Origin: Bacillota bacterium
Lineage (GTDB): Bacteria; Bacillota; Clostridia; DSM-8532
DNA length: 36,651 nucleotides
Assembly (NCBI GenBank): GCA_023426765.1
Contig: JAEZBW010000001.1
Coordinates: 1-36,651 of the forward strand
Direction: 5' to 3'
Each line of letters opens with the position of its first letter. Position 1 is the first letter of the stretch. A program made the position numbers and the translations under genes. The notes beneath the pieces were generated by a model, which was not told the origin of the DNA, did not search any database, and was given only the letters and a program-made list of their open reading frames with translations. Below, one piece after another: positions 1 through 7,468 of this stretch.

Positions 1-732
1 CTGAACGAAGAGGGCTTTGAAGCGGTTTTCATCGGCAGCGGCGCAGGGCTTCCCAGCTTTATGAATATTCCCGGCGAAAACCTGAACGGGGTTTACTCGG
101 CGAATGAGTTCCTGACCCGTATCAACCTGATGAAGGCTTATCTGTATCCTCAGGTGGATACGCCGGTGAAGGTTGGTAAAAACGTAGCTGTGGTCGGCGG
201 GGGCAATGTGGCGATGGACGCGGCCAGAAGCGCAAAACGCCTTGGGGCAGAAAACGTTTATATCGTATACAGAAGATCCGAAGCGGAAATGCCGGCCAGG
301 GTGGAAGAGGTTCACCATGCCAAAGAAGAAGGGATCATCTTCCGGCTTTTAACAAACCCCACACAAATTCTTGGAACCGAAAACGGATGGGTAAAAGGGA
401 TGGAATGTGTGGAAATGGAGCTGGGCGAACCTGATGCATCGGGAAGAAGAAGGCCGGTGGTTAAAAAGGGCTCCGAGCATGTGCTCGAGGTTGAAACGGT
501 GATCATCGCCATCGGGCAAAGCCCGAATCCTTTGATAAAGTCCACAACACCCGGTCTGGATACACAGAAATGGGGCGGCATTATTGCCGATGAGCAAACC
601 GGCGCCACCAGTAAGGACGGGGTTTATGCCGGAGGAGACGCAGTAACCGGTGCGGCAACGGTCATTCTCGCCATGGGCGCGGGAAAAAAAGCTGCAGCGG
701 CAATTGATGCGTATTTGAAAAGCAAAGGATGA
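1..732 (+). CDS. gltA: NADPH-dependent glutamate synthase small subunit / NfnB-type flavoprotein (3' part)
   Basis: The frame is open from base 1, so the 5' part lies outside the window and about 243 residues are visible. The visible part contains a second dinucleotide-binding fold (VVGGGNVAMDAARSA near visible residues 64-78), an EMPAR stretch, and the C-terminal FAD-contacting motif GGDAVTGAATVILAMGAGK. This pattern belongs to the GltA/NfnB family: FAD- and Fe-S-dependent proteins that either feed electrons to glutamate synthase or, paired with NfnA, couple ferredoxin, NADH and NADPH in anaerobes. Which of the two cannot be decided here, because the upstream neighbour (an NfnA-like gene would settle it) is not visible. 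The family call is firm; the precise substrate pair is not. Confidence 0.85.
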   Translation: MNEEGFEAVFIGSGAGLPSFMNIPGENLNGVYSANEFLTRINLMKAYLYPQVDTPVKVGKNVAVVGGGNVAMDAARSAKRLGAENVYIVYRRSEAEMPARVEEVHHAKEEGIIFRLLTNPTQILGTENGWVKGMECVEMELGEPDASGRRRPVVKKGSEHVLEVETVIIAIGQSPNPLIKSTTPGLDTQKWGGIIADEQTGATSKDGVYAGGDAVTGAATVILAMGAGKKAAAAIDAYLKSKG

Positions 733-812
733 ATTTTTTGCCCTGAATGGCAACCTGCTTTTTGTGCAGAATAGGATTATGGTTAATGATCACCCAGACT
801 GGAGGGATATCA

Positions 813-1247
813 ATGAAGGTTCTGGTCATCAACGGTGCGAATATGAACCTATTGGGAAAAAGAGAACCGGATATTTACGGCGGTGAAACACTTGCCGATC
901 TGGAAAAAACCATCCGGAAGGAAGCTGAAAAGCTGCAGATGGACTGTGAGCTGGATTTTTTTCAGTCCAACCACGAGGGCGAGGTTATCGATGCCATTCA
1001 TCAGGCCATGGAAGACCGAAATGATGCCATCATTCTGAATCCTGGTGCTTTTACGCATTACAGCTACGCCATCAGGGATGCCATTAAGGCTACGGGAATC
1101 CGTACGATAGAGGTTCATATGTCCAACATCCATAACAGGGAGGAATTCCGCAGCCGCTCGGTGATCGCTCCCGTCTGCGTGGGGCAAATCAGCGGATTTG
1201 GCTTTAAAAGCTATCTGGCTGCGTTATACTTAATCAATTCCCTCTGA
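813..1247 (+). CDS. aroQ: 3-dehydroquinate dehydratase, type II
   Basis: This protein (144 aa, usual for the family) dehydrates 3-dehydroquinate to 3-dehydroshikimate in the shikimate pathway. The type II signatures are all present: NGANMNLLGKREPDIYG at the N-terminus with the active-site Arg and Tyr, FQSNHEGEVID, NPGAFTHYSYAIRDA, and EVHMSNIHNREEFRSRS with the active-site His. The ATG at 813 is chosen because GGAGGG at 801-806 sits just upstream and the family starts with MKVLVINGAN; the frame stays open further upstream, but that extension has no support. It is followed by pepQ and efp, an order common in Firmicutes. Confidence 0.95.
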   Translation: MKVLVINGANMNLLGKREPDIYGGETLADLEKTIRKEAEKLQMDCELDFFQSNHEGEVIDAIHQAMEDRNDAIILNPGAFTHYSYAIRDAIKATGIRTIEVHMSNIHNREEFRSRSVIAPVCVGQISGFGFKSYLAALYLINSL

Positions 1248-1301
1248 TACTGAAAGTTTTTCAAGCCATCTCATGAGGGTGGCGAAAAGTGAGGATTTGT
1301 T

Positions 1302-2375
1302 ATGAACGACAGACTGGTCCGGTTAAGAAACATCATCGAAACCGAGGGGCTTGACGGGCTGCTCATCAGCGGCCGGCCCAATACATTTTATTATACGGGT
1401 TTCACCGGCTCGACATCGAAATGCCTTGTCACCCGTGATACTGCTTATCTTGTGGTTGATTTCCGTTACACCGCCCAGGCAGGGGGCCAGGCCTTCGAAG
1501 GGGTTCAGGTCGTCGAGCTTGAAAATGATGTTAACCATTCGCTGAACACGCTTTGCACCCGTCATCAAATCAATAGTTTGGGAATTGAAGGCGGAATCAT
1601 TTCTTTTTCAGAAGTTGAGTCCCTGCGCGAAAGTCTGAAGGAAGTTCATGTATTGAAGGATGTTCAGGATTCCATGAACCGTGTGCGGATGATCAAGGAA
1701 CCCGATGAACTTCTGTTGATTCAAAACGCGGTGGATATTGCAGATAATGCATTTCAGCAGGTGCTGCCCTTTTTAAGGCCGGGTGTCCGGGAGTGCGAAG
1801 TGGCCCTTGAACTCGAGTACAAAATGAAAAAGATGGGCGCTTCCGGGGTTTCGTTTGAAACCATCATCGCTTCCGGCCCGCGCTCTGCTTTACCCCATGG
1901 AGTGGCCGGCATGAGGGAGCTTCAGAACGGGGATGCCATCGTCATGGATTTCGGAGCCCTCTGCCAAGGTTATTGTTCGGACATGACCCGAACGGTTTTT
2001 CTGGGAAACCCTTCGCAGCAATTGAAGGAAATTTATCAGATTGTTTTAAGAGCGCAGACTGAAGCCCTGGAGAAAGCGGCTGAAAAGATGACCGGAAAGC
2101 AACTGGACAGGGTTTCGAGGGAAATCATCAGCAGCACCGGATATGAAAAATGCTTTGGCCACGGTCTTGGGCACGGCGTAGGCATCGAGATTCATGAAAA
2201 CCCAAGGGTTTCTCCAAAGGGAGAGGAAGTTTTGGAAAGAGGCATGGTTTTTACGGTGGAGCCGGGGATCTATGTTGAAAATATCGGCGGTGTCCGAATT
2301 GAAGACATGGTTGTACTGGGTGAAAACGGGGCGAAAATTCTGACGAAATCCACAAAGGAAATGTTGATTTTGTAG
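1302..2375 (+). CDS. pepQ: M24 family aminopeptidase (Xaa-Pro peptidase, PepQ/YqhT-like)
   Basis: A 357-aa creatinase-fold metallopeptidase predicted to cleave Xaa-Pro bonds in cytosolic peptides. Residues 1-130 form the creatinase N-terminal domain. The catalytic domain carries the five metal ligands expected for M24: Asp in MDFGA (about residue 215), Asp in SDMTRT (about 226), His in GHGLGHGVG (about 290), Glu in VEPGIY (about 320) and Glu in VRIEDM (about 333). The gene lies 54 nt after aroQ and upstream of efp, as in Bacillus (aroQ-yqhT-efp). GAGG about 9 nt upstream supports the ATG at 1302. The family is certain; the symbol reflects general usage rather than proven specificity. Confidence 0.9.
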   Translation: MNDRLVRLRNIIETEGLDGLLISGRPNTFYYTGFTGSTSKCLVTRDTAYLVVDFRYTAQAGGQAFEGVQVVELENDVNHSLNTLCTRHQINSLGIEGGIISFSEVESLRESLKEVHVLKDVQDSMNRVRMIKEPDELLLIQNAVDIADNAFQQVLPFLRPGVRECEVALELEYKMKKMGASGVSFETIIASGPRSALPHGVAGMRELQNGDAIVMDFGALCQGYCSDMTRTVFLGNPSQQLKEIYQIVLRAQTEALEKAAEKMTGKQLDRVSREIISSTGYEKCFGHGLGHGVGIEIHENPRVSPKGEEVLERGMVFTVEPGIYVENIGGVRIEDMVVLGENGAKILTKSTKEMLIL

Positions 2376-2413
2376 AACCTGAAAGTTTTCCTTTGTTTTC
2401 GCCAAATTTATCC

Positions 2414-2442
2414 TTGCCAAAGCGCCGGATATCATTTATCAT
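2414..2442 (+). promoter_or_regulatory. sigma-A-type promoter of efp
   Basis: TTGCCA (2414-2419) and TATCAT (2437-2442) are separated by exactly 17 nt. Transcription would begin near 2449, giving efp an untranslated leader of about 180 nt. Seen by eye; no start-site data. Confidence 0.5.
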
Positions 2443-2448
2443 AGATAA

Positions 2449-2631
2449 TTGGACGGAACAGGCAGTTTTCATTCAAAAGCGTGCAAGCCGGGCCCTGAAT
2501 GGGAAATTCATGGCAGGCTGCCTGTTGAAATGGCTTGCTGTACAAACACAAAGACTTGAAAGTCTGACTTCACCTTTCCGGGATAGTACAATCGAATCAT
2601 AAATTTTAGGTTTTGAGAGGGATGGGATATT
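2449..2631 (+). promoter_or_regulatory. Long structured 5' leader of efp (candidate cis-regulatory RNA)
   Basis: Nine bases at 2457-2465 (AACAGGCAG) are perfectly complementary to 2518-2526 (CTGCCTGTT). Seven bases at 2483-2489 (GCAAGCC), inside that loop, are complementary to 2532-2538 (GGCTTGC), outside it, so the two helices cross and form either a pseudoknot or two alternative folds. A small hairpin (2496-2500 with 2506-2510) sits inside, and a short GACTT/AAGTC repeat follows near 2553-2564. I match it to no named riboswitch class. A 69-codon frame over this region has no ribosome binding site and looks like chance. Confidence 0.4.
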
Positions 2632-3189
2632 ATGGTTACAGCCGGTGAATTTAGAAATGGAATTACCTTTGAAATGGACGGATCGGTTTTTCAAATTATT
2701 GAGTTTCAGCACGTAAAGCCGGGTAAAGGCGCAGCTTTTGTTCGGACAAAGATAAGAAATGTGATTACAGGCGCGACGGTTGAACGCTCCTTCAACCCCA
2801 CCGACAAGTTTGAAAGAGCCCAAATCGTAAAAAGAGACATGCAGTACCTTTACAAGGACGGCGATTTGTTTTATTTCATGGATGAAGAAACCTATGAGCA
2901 AAATCCCATCAATGGCAGCAGCCTTGGGGACGCGATGGAGTTTGTAAAGGAGAACATGACCTGCAAGATTCTGTTCTTCAAGGAACAGGTCATCGGCATA
3001 GAGCCTCCTATCTTCGTAGAGCTTGAGATCACCGAAACCGAGCCCGGCTTTAAGGGCGATACGGCTACAGGCGCCTCAAAACCGGCCATTGTTGAAACCG
3101 GCGCTTCAATCAAGGTTCCTCTGTTTGTAAACCAGGGGGATGTTGTCCGGATCGATACCCGTACCGGGGAATATATGGAAAGAGTATAA
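2632..3189 (+). CDS. efp: Translation elongation factor P
   Basis: A 185-aa protein, full length for EF-P, which binds between the P and E sites of the ribosome and relieves stalling at polyproline stretches. The N-terminal KOW-like domain has the loop KPGKGAAF with Lys32 at the tip, the residue modified in Bacillus EF-P. The C-terminal OB domains end with the signature GDVVRIDTRTGEYMERV. GAGAGGGA upstream of the ATG at 2632 supports the start. A plausible substrate lies nearby: the amidase at 10676-11614 has a long Pro-Thr/Pro-Ser linker, although its prolines alternate with Thr or Ser and are not consecutive. Confidence 0.97.
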   Translation: MVTAGEFRNGITFEMDGSVFQIIEFQHVKPGKGAAFVRTKIRNVITGATVERSFNPTDKFERAQIVKRDMQYLYKDGDLFYFMDEETYEQNPINGSSLGDAMEFVKENMTCKILFFKEQVIGIEPPIFVELEITETEPGFKGDTATGASKPAIVETGASIKVPLFVNQGDVVRIDTRTGEYMERV

Positions 3190-3323
3190 CAGGGCAATGA
3201 CGTTTCCCACCCTTAATGTGGCGGGTACCGTTTGCCTGAATGACCCTGTCGGGTTACTTTGTTGACAATCCATTCTTACCGGCGCATTAGTTTGTGAACC
3301 GGTCAGGTACTTTATAGACTTTT
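3190..3323 (+). other. Hairpin-rich gap downstream of efp
   Basis: This non-coding stretch holds several hand-found helices: 3190-3197 with 3232-3238 (one bulged base) enclosing 3207-3210 with 3218-3221; 3241-3246 with 3251-3256; and 3278-3282 with 3299-3303. A TTGACA at 3262-3267 could be a -35 box, but I see no convincing -10 box at the right distance. Together with the two terminators that follow, it could be the efp 3' untranslated region or a separate small RNA. Confidence 0.3.
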
Positions 3324-3354
3324 ACATCCGGGTGTTATGGCACTCGGATGTTTT
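3324..3354 (+). terminator. efp: Terminator-like hairpin 1 after efp
   Basis: ACATCCGGGTG (3324-3334) pairs with CACTCGGATGT (3341-3351) over 11 bp with one G-T pair and a 6-nt loop. Four T residues follow. A plausible but short-tailed intrinsic terminator. Confidence 0.6.
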
Positions 3355-3373
3355 CATGTCATTCACAAAACAG

Positions 3374-3402
3374 CGAGGGGTTTGTTCACCTCTCGTTTTT
3401 TT
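3374..3402 (+). terminator. Intrinsic terminator upstream of spoIIIA
   Basis: CGAGGGG (3374-3380) pairs with CCTCTCG (3389-3395) over 7 bp with one G-T pair and an 8-nt loop, followed by seven T residues. It isolates the sigma-E-type promoter of spoIIIA from upstream transcription. Confidence 0.8.
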
Positions 3403-3445
3403 ATGCCCTTATGCTTCGTTTCTCTCAATTCTTCCGGGTAACCAG

Positions 3446-3473
3446 TCATATTTGCCTGATGCACGCATAGAAT
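3446..3473 (+). promoter_or_regulatory. Sigma-E-type promoter of the spoIIIA operon
   Basis: TCATATT (3446-3452) and CATAGAAT (3466-3473) are separated by 13 nt. The Bacillus sigma-E consensus is close to KMATATT, 13-14 nt, CATACAHT, so only the C to G change in the -10 box departs from it. It lies just after a terminator and about 70 nt before spoIIIAA, an operon that sigma-E controls in the mother cell in studied spore-formers. Confidence 0.7.
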
Positions 3474-3543
3474 TAAACCAAATCAGGACAAGATATCCGG
3501 ATGCTTCCGGTAAAACCTTACCACCGAGAAAACAGGAGGTACC

Positions 3544-4656
3544 ATGCATCAGAAAAATGCCATGGAGAACCGTATCGAAAATGAAGTCATACCTTATTTG
3601 CCCGGAAGGATTAAAAATGCAGCATTAAAGCTGGACAGGCAGATTCTGGCCGAACTTGAGGAGATCCGGCTGCGCGCAGGGAAACCCGTCATGCTTTCCC
3701 TCTGCGGTCAGGATGGATTTTTGCTCGAAGACGGCCGGGTGCTTCAGGCTTCTGCCGGTGCATTGCAGGCCAGCCCGGATGAACTGACCGAAATGGTATA
3801 TAAAACCTGCGAAAACTCCTGGTACGCATTTCAGGAAGACATCAACAAGGGATTTATTACGGTTCGGGGCGGACACAGGATCGGTCTGGTCGGAACGCCG
3901 GTGATCGAGGGCGGCCGGATCATCAATGTGAAAGATATCTCCTCCCTGAATGTACGCATCGCAAGAGAGATAACCGGATGCGGGGTCTATGCGGCAAAAC
4001 ATCTGGTGAAGGGAAGCCGGGATATTTATAATACATTGATCATATCACCGCCGGGAGTAGGAAAAACCACGATGCTGCGGGACATTGTCCGGATTGTCGG
4101 CAATGGCTTTCCTCCGGCTTTTACGGGCTTAAAGGTGGGGGTCGTTGACGAGCGCGGTGAGCTTGCCGCCTGTTTTAAAGGCAGAGCGCAAAACGATTTG
4201 GGCCTGCGTACCGACGTCATTCATGGCATACCGAAAAAGGAAGGGATGGAAATGCTCCTGCGCGGGATGAGCCCGAATGTCATCGCGCTGGATGAACTGG
4301 GGAACCCCGGGGATGTCTCTACAGTGCTGCAGGTGATGAACGGCGGAGTCCGAATGATTGCAACCGCCCATGGCTATGACGTGAACCAGCTGAAGAACCG
4401 GCTGGGTTTTCGGGAACTGTTCCAGGTGAATGCCTTTGAAAGGTTTGTGGTGCTATCGGAAAATGAAAAACACCAATATGAAGTAAAAATAATGGATGGT
4501 GATGGAAATGTCCTGGCTGTGGATACTCAAAGCGGCAGGAAGCCTGCTGATTGTAACGGGTTCAACAATGGCGGGGTTTATGTTTTCCCGAAGGCTGACC
4601 GAAAGGCTGGAGCTTATTCGGGAAATTCAGGTTTTCTTAATAGAGCTGGAGAATGA
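3544..4656 (+). CDS. spoIIIAA: Stage III sporulation protein AA (ATPase)
   Basis: SpoIIIAA is the cytoplasmic, secretion-type ATPase of the SpoIIIA-SpoIIQ channel linking mother cell and forespore. The Walker A motif PPGVGKTT is near residues 169-176, VVDERGE follows, and the Walker B-like VIALDELG and an ATAHGY motif come next. AGGAGG immediately before the ATG at 3544 fixes the start. At 370 aa it is about 60 residues longer than B. subtilis SpoIIIAA. The excess is at the C-terminus: beyond the MDGDGNVL region (about residue 320) the frame runs on through the first 161 nt of spoIIIAB. That tail is rich in Gly, Asn and Arg, has no family resemblance I know, and probably reflects loss of an earlier stop codon. 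Confidence 0.95.
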   Translation: MHQKNAMENRIENEVIPYLPGRIKNAALKLDRQILAELEEIRLRAGKPVMLSLCGQDGFLLEDGRVLQASAGALQASPDELTEMVYKTCENSWYAFQEDINKGFITVRGGHRIGLVGTPVIEGGRIINVKDISSLNVRIAREITGCGVYAAKHLVKGSRDIYNTLIISPPGVGKTTMLRDIVRIVGNGFPPAFTGLKVGVVDERGELAACFKGRAQNDLGLRTDVIHGIPKKEGMEMLLRGMSPNVIALDELGNPGDVSTVLQVMNGGVRMIATAHGYDVNQLKNRLGFRELFQVNAFERFVVLSENEKHQYEVKIMDGDGNVLAVDTQSGRKPADCNGFNNGGVYVFPKADRKAGAYSGNSGFLNRAGE

Positions 4657-5038
4657 AATTCATTATATGGGCCGCCCCCTGGGACAGGCACTCCTGTCCT
4701 TTTCAGCCAATAAACCCGGTGAACTGGCGAAGTTTTCAAAAAAAGTAGCCGGGCTGCACAGCGTCCAGGAGTATACCATCGAAGCAGCCTGGCAGAAGAG
4801 CCTGGATCAGTTTCGGGATCAATGGCCGCTTCATAAAGAGGAGTGGGCTCTTCTTCTGTCGGTTGGGGAAGTGTTGGGTAAAACCGACAAGGCCGGGCAA
4901 AGCGCTTTTATTCAAATGATGCGGGACAAGTTCTCGATGCAGGAGAAAAAGGCCGAAGAGGAGAGGGCGCAAAAGGAAAAGCTGTATAAAAACCTGGGGG
5001 CTTTAAGCGGGCTGGCTTTGGTTTTAGTACTGATATGA
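4496..5038 (+). CDS. spoIIIAB: Stage III sporulation protein AB
   Basis: This 180-aa protein matches SpoIIIAB, a GspF-like membrane component of the SpoIIIA channel. A hydrophobic segment lies at about residues 8-30 and another at the extreme C-terminus, with a helical soluble region between them containing EIQVFLIELENEIHYMGRPL, typical of the family. Three ATG codons (4496, 4502, 4508) are clustered inside spoIIIAA, so the exact start is uncertain by a few codons. The long out-of-frame overlap with spoIIIAA suggests translational coupling. The spoIIIAC ATG follows closely. Confidence 0.93.
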   Translation: MVMEMSWLWILKAAGSLLIVTGSTMAGFMFSRRLTERLELIREIQVFLIELENEIHYMGRPLGQALLSFSANKPGELAKFSKKVAGLHSVQEYTIEAAWQKSLDQFRDQWPLHKEEWALLLSVGEVLGKTDKAGQSAFIQMMRDKFSMQEKKAEEERAQKEKLYKNLGALSGLALVLVLI

Positions 5039-5048
5039 GGGGATGCAT

Positions 5049-5243
5049 ATGGATATCGATTTAATCTTTCGAATTGCGGCAATCGGGATATTGGTGGCGG
5101 TGCTGAATTCCCTTCTGACAAAGTCCGGCAGGGAGGAGCAGGCCATGATGACAACCCTGGCCGGGTTGGTTGTGGTTCTTCTGATGGTGGTCAGGGAGAT
5201 TGCGAACCTGTTTGATACCGTGAAAACCCTGTTCAACTTTTAG
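5049..5243 (+). CDS. spoIIIAC: Stage III sporulation protein AC
   Basis: A 64-aa membrane protein with two hydrophobic helices, the usual size for SpoIIIAC (68 aa in B. subtilis). It begins MDIDLIFRIAAIGILVAVLNSLL and ends IANLFDTVKTLFNF, matching the family pattern. The ATG at 5049 is preferred to the one at 5043 because GAGGGG at 5037-5042 abuts 5043 but is correctly spaced (6 nt) for 5049. It is an inner-membrane part of the mother-cell SpoIIIA complex. Confidence 0.92.
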   Translation: MDIDLIFRIAAIGILVAVLNSLLTKSGREEQAMMTTLAGLVVVLLMVVREIANLFDTVKTLFNF

Positions 5244-5273
5244 GAGGGGCTGGACCCGATAGGAGCGTTTGAC

Positions 5274-5657
5274 ATGGACCTGATCCAAATTGGTGTACTG
5301 GGGATTACCGCAGCAATCCTGATCTTAATCCTGAAAGCGCACAGGCCTGAAATTGGTTTACAGATTTCACTGGCATTCGGGGTGATTGTGATGATATCGC
5401 TGGCCGGAAGAATAAGAGGCATCATCGACCTGATCGGGATGTATCTGGACAGAGCGAATATCAGCGGCGTTTATATCTCCTCCTTGCTGAAGATCATCGG
5501 AATGGCATATATTGCAGAGTTTGCTGCCGAAAGCTGCCGTGATGCCGGACAGAGTGCCATTGCAGCCAAAGTCGAGCTTACCGGAAAGATTCTGATCATC
5601 ATCACCGCCGTTCCGGTCATCACCTCGGTGATGGGGATTATTCTGGACATGCTGTGA
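5274..5657 (+). CDS. spoIIIAD: Stage III sporulation protein AD
   Basis: A 127-aa polytopic membrane protein in the fourth position of the spoIIIA operon, with about four hydrophobic segments and family features such as LISSLLKIIGMAYIAEF (here ISSLLKIIGMAYIAEF) and ESCRDAGQSAIAAKVELTGK. SpoIIIAD is thought to work with AB, AC and AE in the membrane platform of the channel. AGGAGCG about 6 nt before the ATG at 5274 supports the start. Confidence 0.94.
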   Translation: MDLIQIGVLGITAAILILILKAHRPEIGLQISLAFGVIVMISLAGRIRGIIDLIGMYLDRANISGVYISSLLKIIGMAYIAEFAAESCRDAGQSAIAAKVELTGKILIIITAVPVITSVMGIILDML

Positions 5658-5680
5658 CACAGGGGGATGGAGGTTGAGGA

Positions 5681-6895
5681 ATGTTTTACAGGGTTACCGT
5701 GAAAAACAGAAGAACAGCAAAAGGAATATTCTTTACCGTCGTCCTGCTGGTGGTGGTTCTAACACCCGTAATATGTGCGGCTGGAGAAACACCCTCCATC
5801 CTGGACGACCTGCTGGAGCCCCAACTGGAAAGCGGAGAAATAAAAAAACTGCAGGAAAACCTGGAAAGGTCCATGCCCGATGAAGCCAGGGAACTGTTTC
5901 CGTATTACTCGCCGAAACAGCTGATGGAAGAGCTCGTTTCCGGAAACGCCCGCGAAGAGCTTCAAACCATGCCTCAGAAAATCCTGAATTTCATCCTTGG
6001 AGAAATCAAGGTAAACTTTTCACTGCTTGTGAAGATTATCGTCGTCATTTTTCTTTCGGCGCTCATCAAGAATCTCCAGGGTTCCTTCAAGGAGAGCACG
6101 GTGGGTGAACTGGCCTATTTTGCATGTTATGCCGCCATTGTCACCATGGTGGCGCTGGGATTTCAAAGCGTTCTGCAATATGCAAAAGAGGTCTTGGACA
6201 CGGTGGACAGTATTACAGGTTTTGCGATTCCAGCCATGCTGGCGCTGTTGATCTCCAGCGGGAGCATTGTTTCGGGCAGCGCACTTCAGCCGGTTCTGCT
6301 GGTGGCGATTCAGGTCACGGTGAAAATATTTCGGACGGTGTTTCTTCCTTTATGCTTTTTATCGGGAATCCTGTACCTTGCCAACGGGTTGTCTTCGAAA
6401 ATAAAGATTTCAGGCATGGCAGGCCTGCTAAAGCAGGTAGTAGGCTGGGGCCTGGCCGGAATTCTGACGCTGTACGGGTCTCTTGTTGCCATTCAGGGGG
6501 TGACAGGCGCGGTGATCGACGGTGCAGCTACGAAAACAGCCAAGGTCGCGATGAACACCCTCATCCCTGTTGCCGGTAAATATATGGCGGATGCAACCGA
6601 CACCATCATCAATTGCGCTCTGATCATTAAAAATACTGCCGGTGCGGCGACCATGATGGTTACGCTGGCCGCCTGCCTGGTACCGATATTGAAAATATTC
6701 GTCATCATTCTGCTGTACAGGTTTGCAGCAGCCATTATCGAGCCGGTGGCAGAGGACAGAATGTTTCATTGCCTCACCGATGTCTCAAACTGCATGAAAA
6801 CAATGCTCGGAGTTGTGGGTGCGGCGGTTTTCATGTTTTTGCTTTCAATAGGCGTCCTGCTGGGAGCAGGGGGTATCAGCGGCATGATGCAGTAA
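5681..6895 (+). CDS. spoIIIAE: Stage III sporulation protein AE
   Basis: A 404-aa polytopic membrane protein, close to the B. subtilis length of 399 aa. An N-terminal hydrophobic signal-like segment (about residues 14-32) precedes a soluble region, then at least six membrane helices. The stretches AIPAMLALLISSGS and GAATMMVTLAACLVPILKI are typical of SpoIIIAE. It belongs to the central membrane part of the SpoIIIA channel. GGAGG lies 7-8 nt before the ATG at 5681, and 19 nt separate it from spoIIIAF. Confidence 0.95.
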   Translation: MFYRVTVKNRRTAKGIFFTVVLLVVVLTPVICAAGETPSILDDLLEPQLESGEIKKLQENLERSMPDEARELFPYYSPKQLMEELVSGNAREELQTMPQKILNFILGEIKVNFSLLVKIIVVIFLSALIKNLQGSFKESTVGELAYFACYAAIVTMVALGFQSVLQYAKEVLDTVDSITGFAIPAMLALLISSGSIVSGSALQPVLLVAIQVTVKIFRTVFLPLCFLSGILYLANGLSSKIKISGMAGLLKQVVGWGLAGILTLYGSLVAIQGVTGAVIDGAATKTAKVAMNTLIPVAGKYMADATDTIINCALIIKNTAGAATMMVTLAACLVPILKIFVIILLYRFAAAIIEPVAEDRMFHCLTDVSNCMKTMLGVVGAAVFMFLLSIGVLLGAGGISGMMQ

Positions 6896-6914
6896 GCCAT
6901 TTCCGGGAGGGTTT

Positions 6915-7463
6915 ATGGATGAGATTAAGAACTGGGTTGTGAATATTGCCGCGGTTGCTGTGTTGATGATTATTCTGGATCTGCTTATGCCAGAAGGCAG
7001 GCTTCGGAAGTTTACGCAGCTTCTGGCAGGCTTTATCCTGATGTTTGTGATGATCAATCCCGTTTTAGGGTTGTTCGGCAAAGGGGACACCTTCGATGGC
7101 TGGGCGGATGAAACCTTTCTTTTAAGCAATCAGGTGAAAAACATTGCCGGCAGCCTTGAAGATGACAGAAGCAAACAAACCCTGGAGCTGTACAGAAGCA
7201 TGCTTCTGTCGGATATACAAAACAGGCTTCAGACTCATGACCAAATTCTGAAAGCTGAGGTGGATCCAATGATTTATGAAAACAGAGAGTCTAAAAAATA
7301 CGGGCAGATTCGAAAGCTTTTCATTAAATTAACCTTAAAGGAGGCAAACAATGGAGCTGCGCATGATCACCAGAAGCTTCTCGATCAGATTCACCGGGAA
7401 TTACAACAGGTTTTTCTTTTGAAGGAAGATGAAATTGTCATACAAATTGCACAGGGGGAGTGA
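6915..7463 (+). CDS. spoIIIAF: Stage III sporulation protein AF
   Basis: A 182-aa protein with two N-terminal membrane helices (about residues 6-24 and 32-52) followed by a soluble domain, the SpoIIIAF layout. The family motif around LRKFTQLLAGFILMFVMINPVL is present. The soluble part resembles the ring-building-motif fold known for SpoIIIAF, which forms a ring in the intermembrane space. The start at 6915 has GGGAGG 5-6 nt upstream. Its stop lies just before the spoIIIAG ATG. Confidence 0.92.
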   Translation: MDEIKNWVVNIAAVAVLMIILDLLMPEGRLRKFTQLLAGFILMFVMINPVLGLFGKGDTFDGWADETFLLSNQVKNIAGSLEDDRSKQTLELYRSMLLSDIQNRLQTHDQILKAEVDPMIYENRESKKYGQIRKLFIKLTLKEANNGAAHDHQKLLDQIHRELQQVFLLKEDEIVIQIAQGE

Positions 7464-7468
7464 ACGGG

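Noticed and set aside
747..812. Longer aroQ from an upstream start
   Set aside because: AroQ proteins start at MKVLVINGAN; GGAGGG is placed for the ATG at 813.
2393..2602. 69-codon frame before efp
   Set aside because: Covers the promoter and structured leader, lacks a ribosome binding site and has a composition unlike neighbouring proteins.
3332..3628. 98-codon frame before spoIIIAA
   Set aside because: Crosses two terminators and the sigma-E promoter and overlaps spoIIIAA in another frame.
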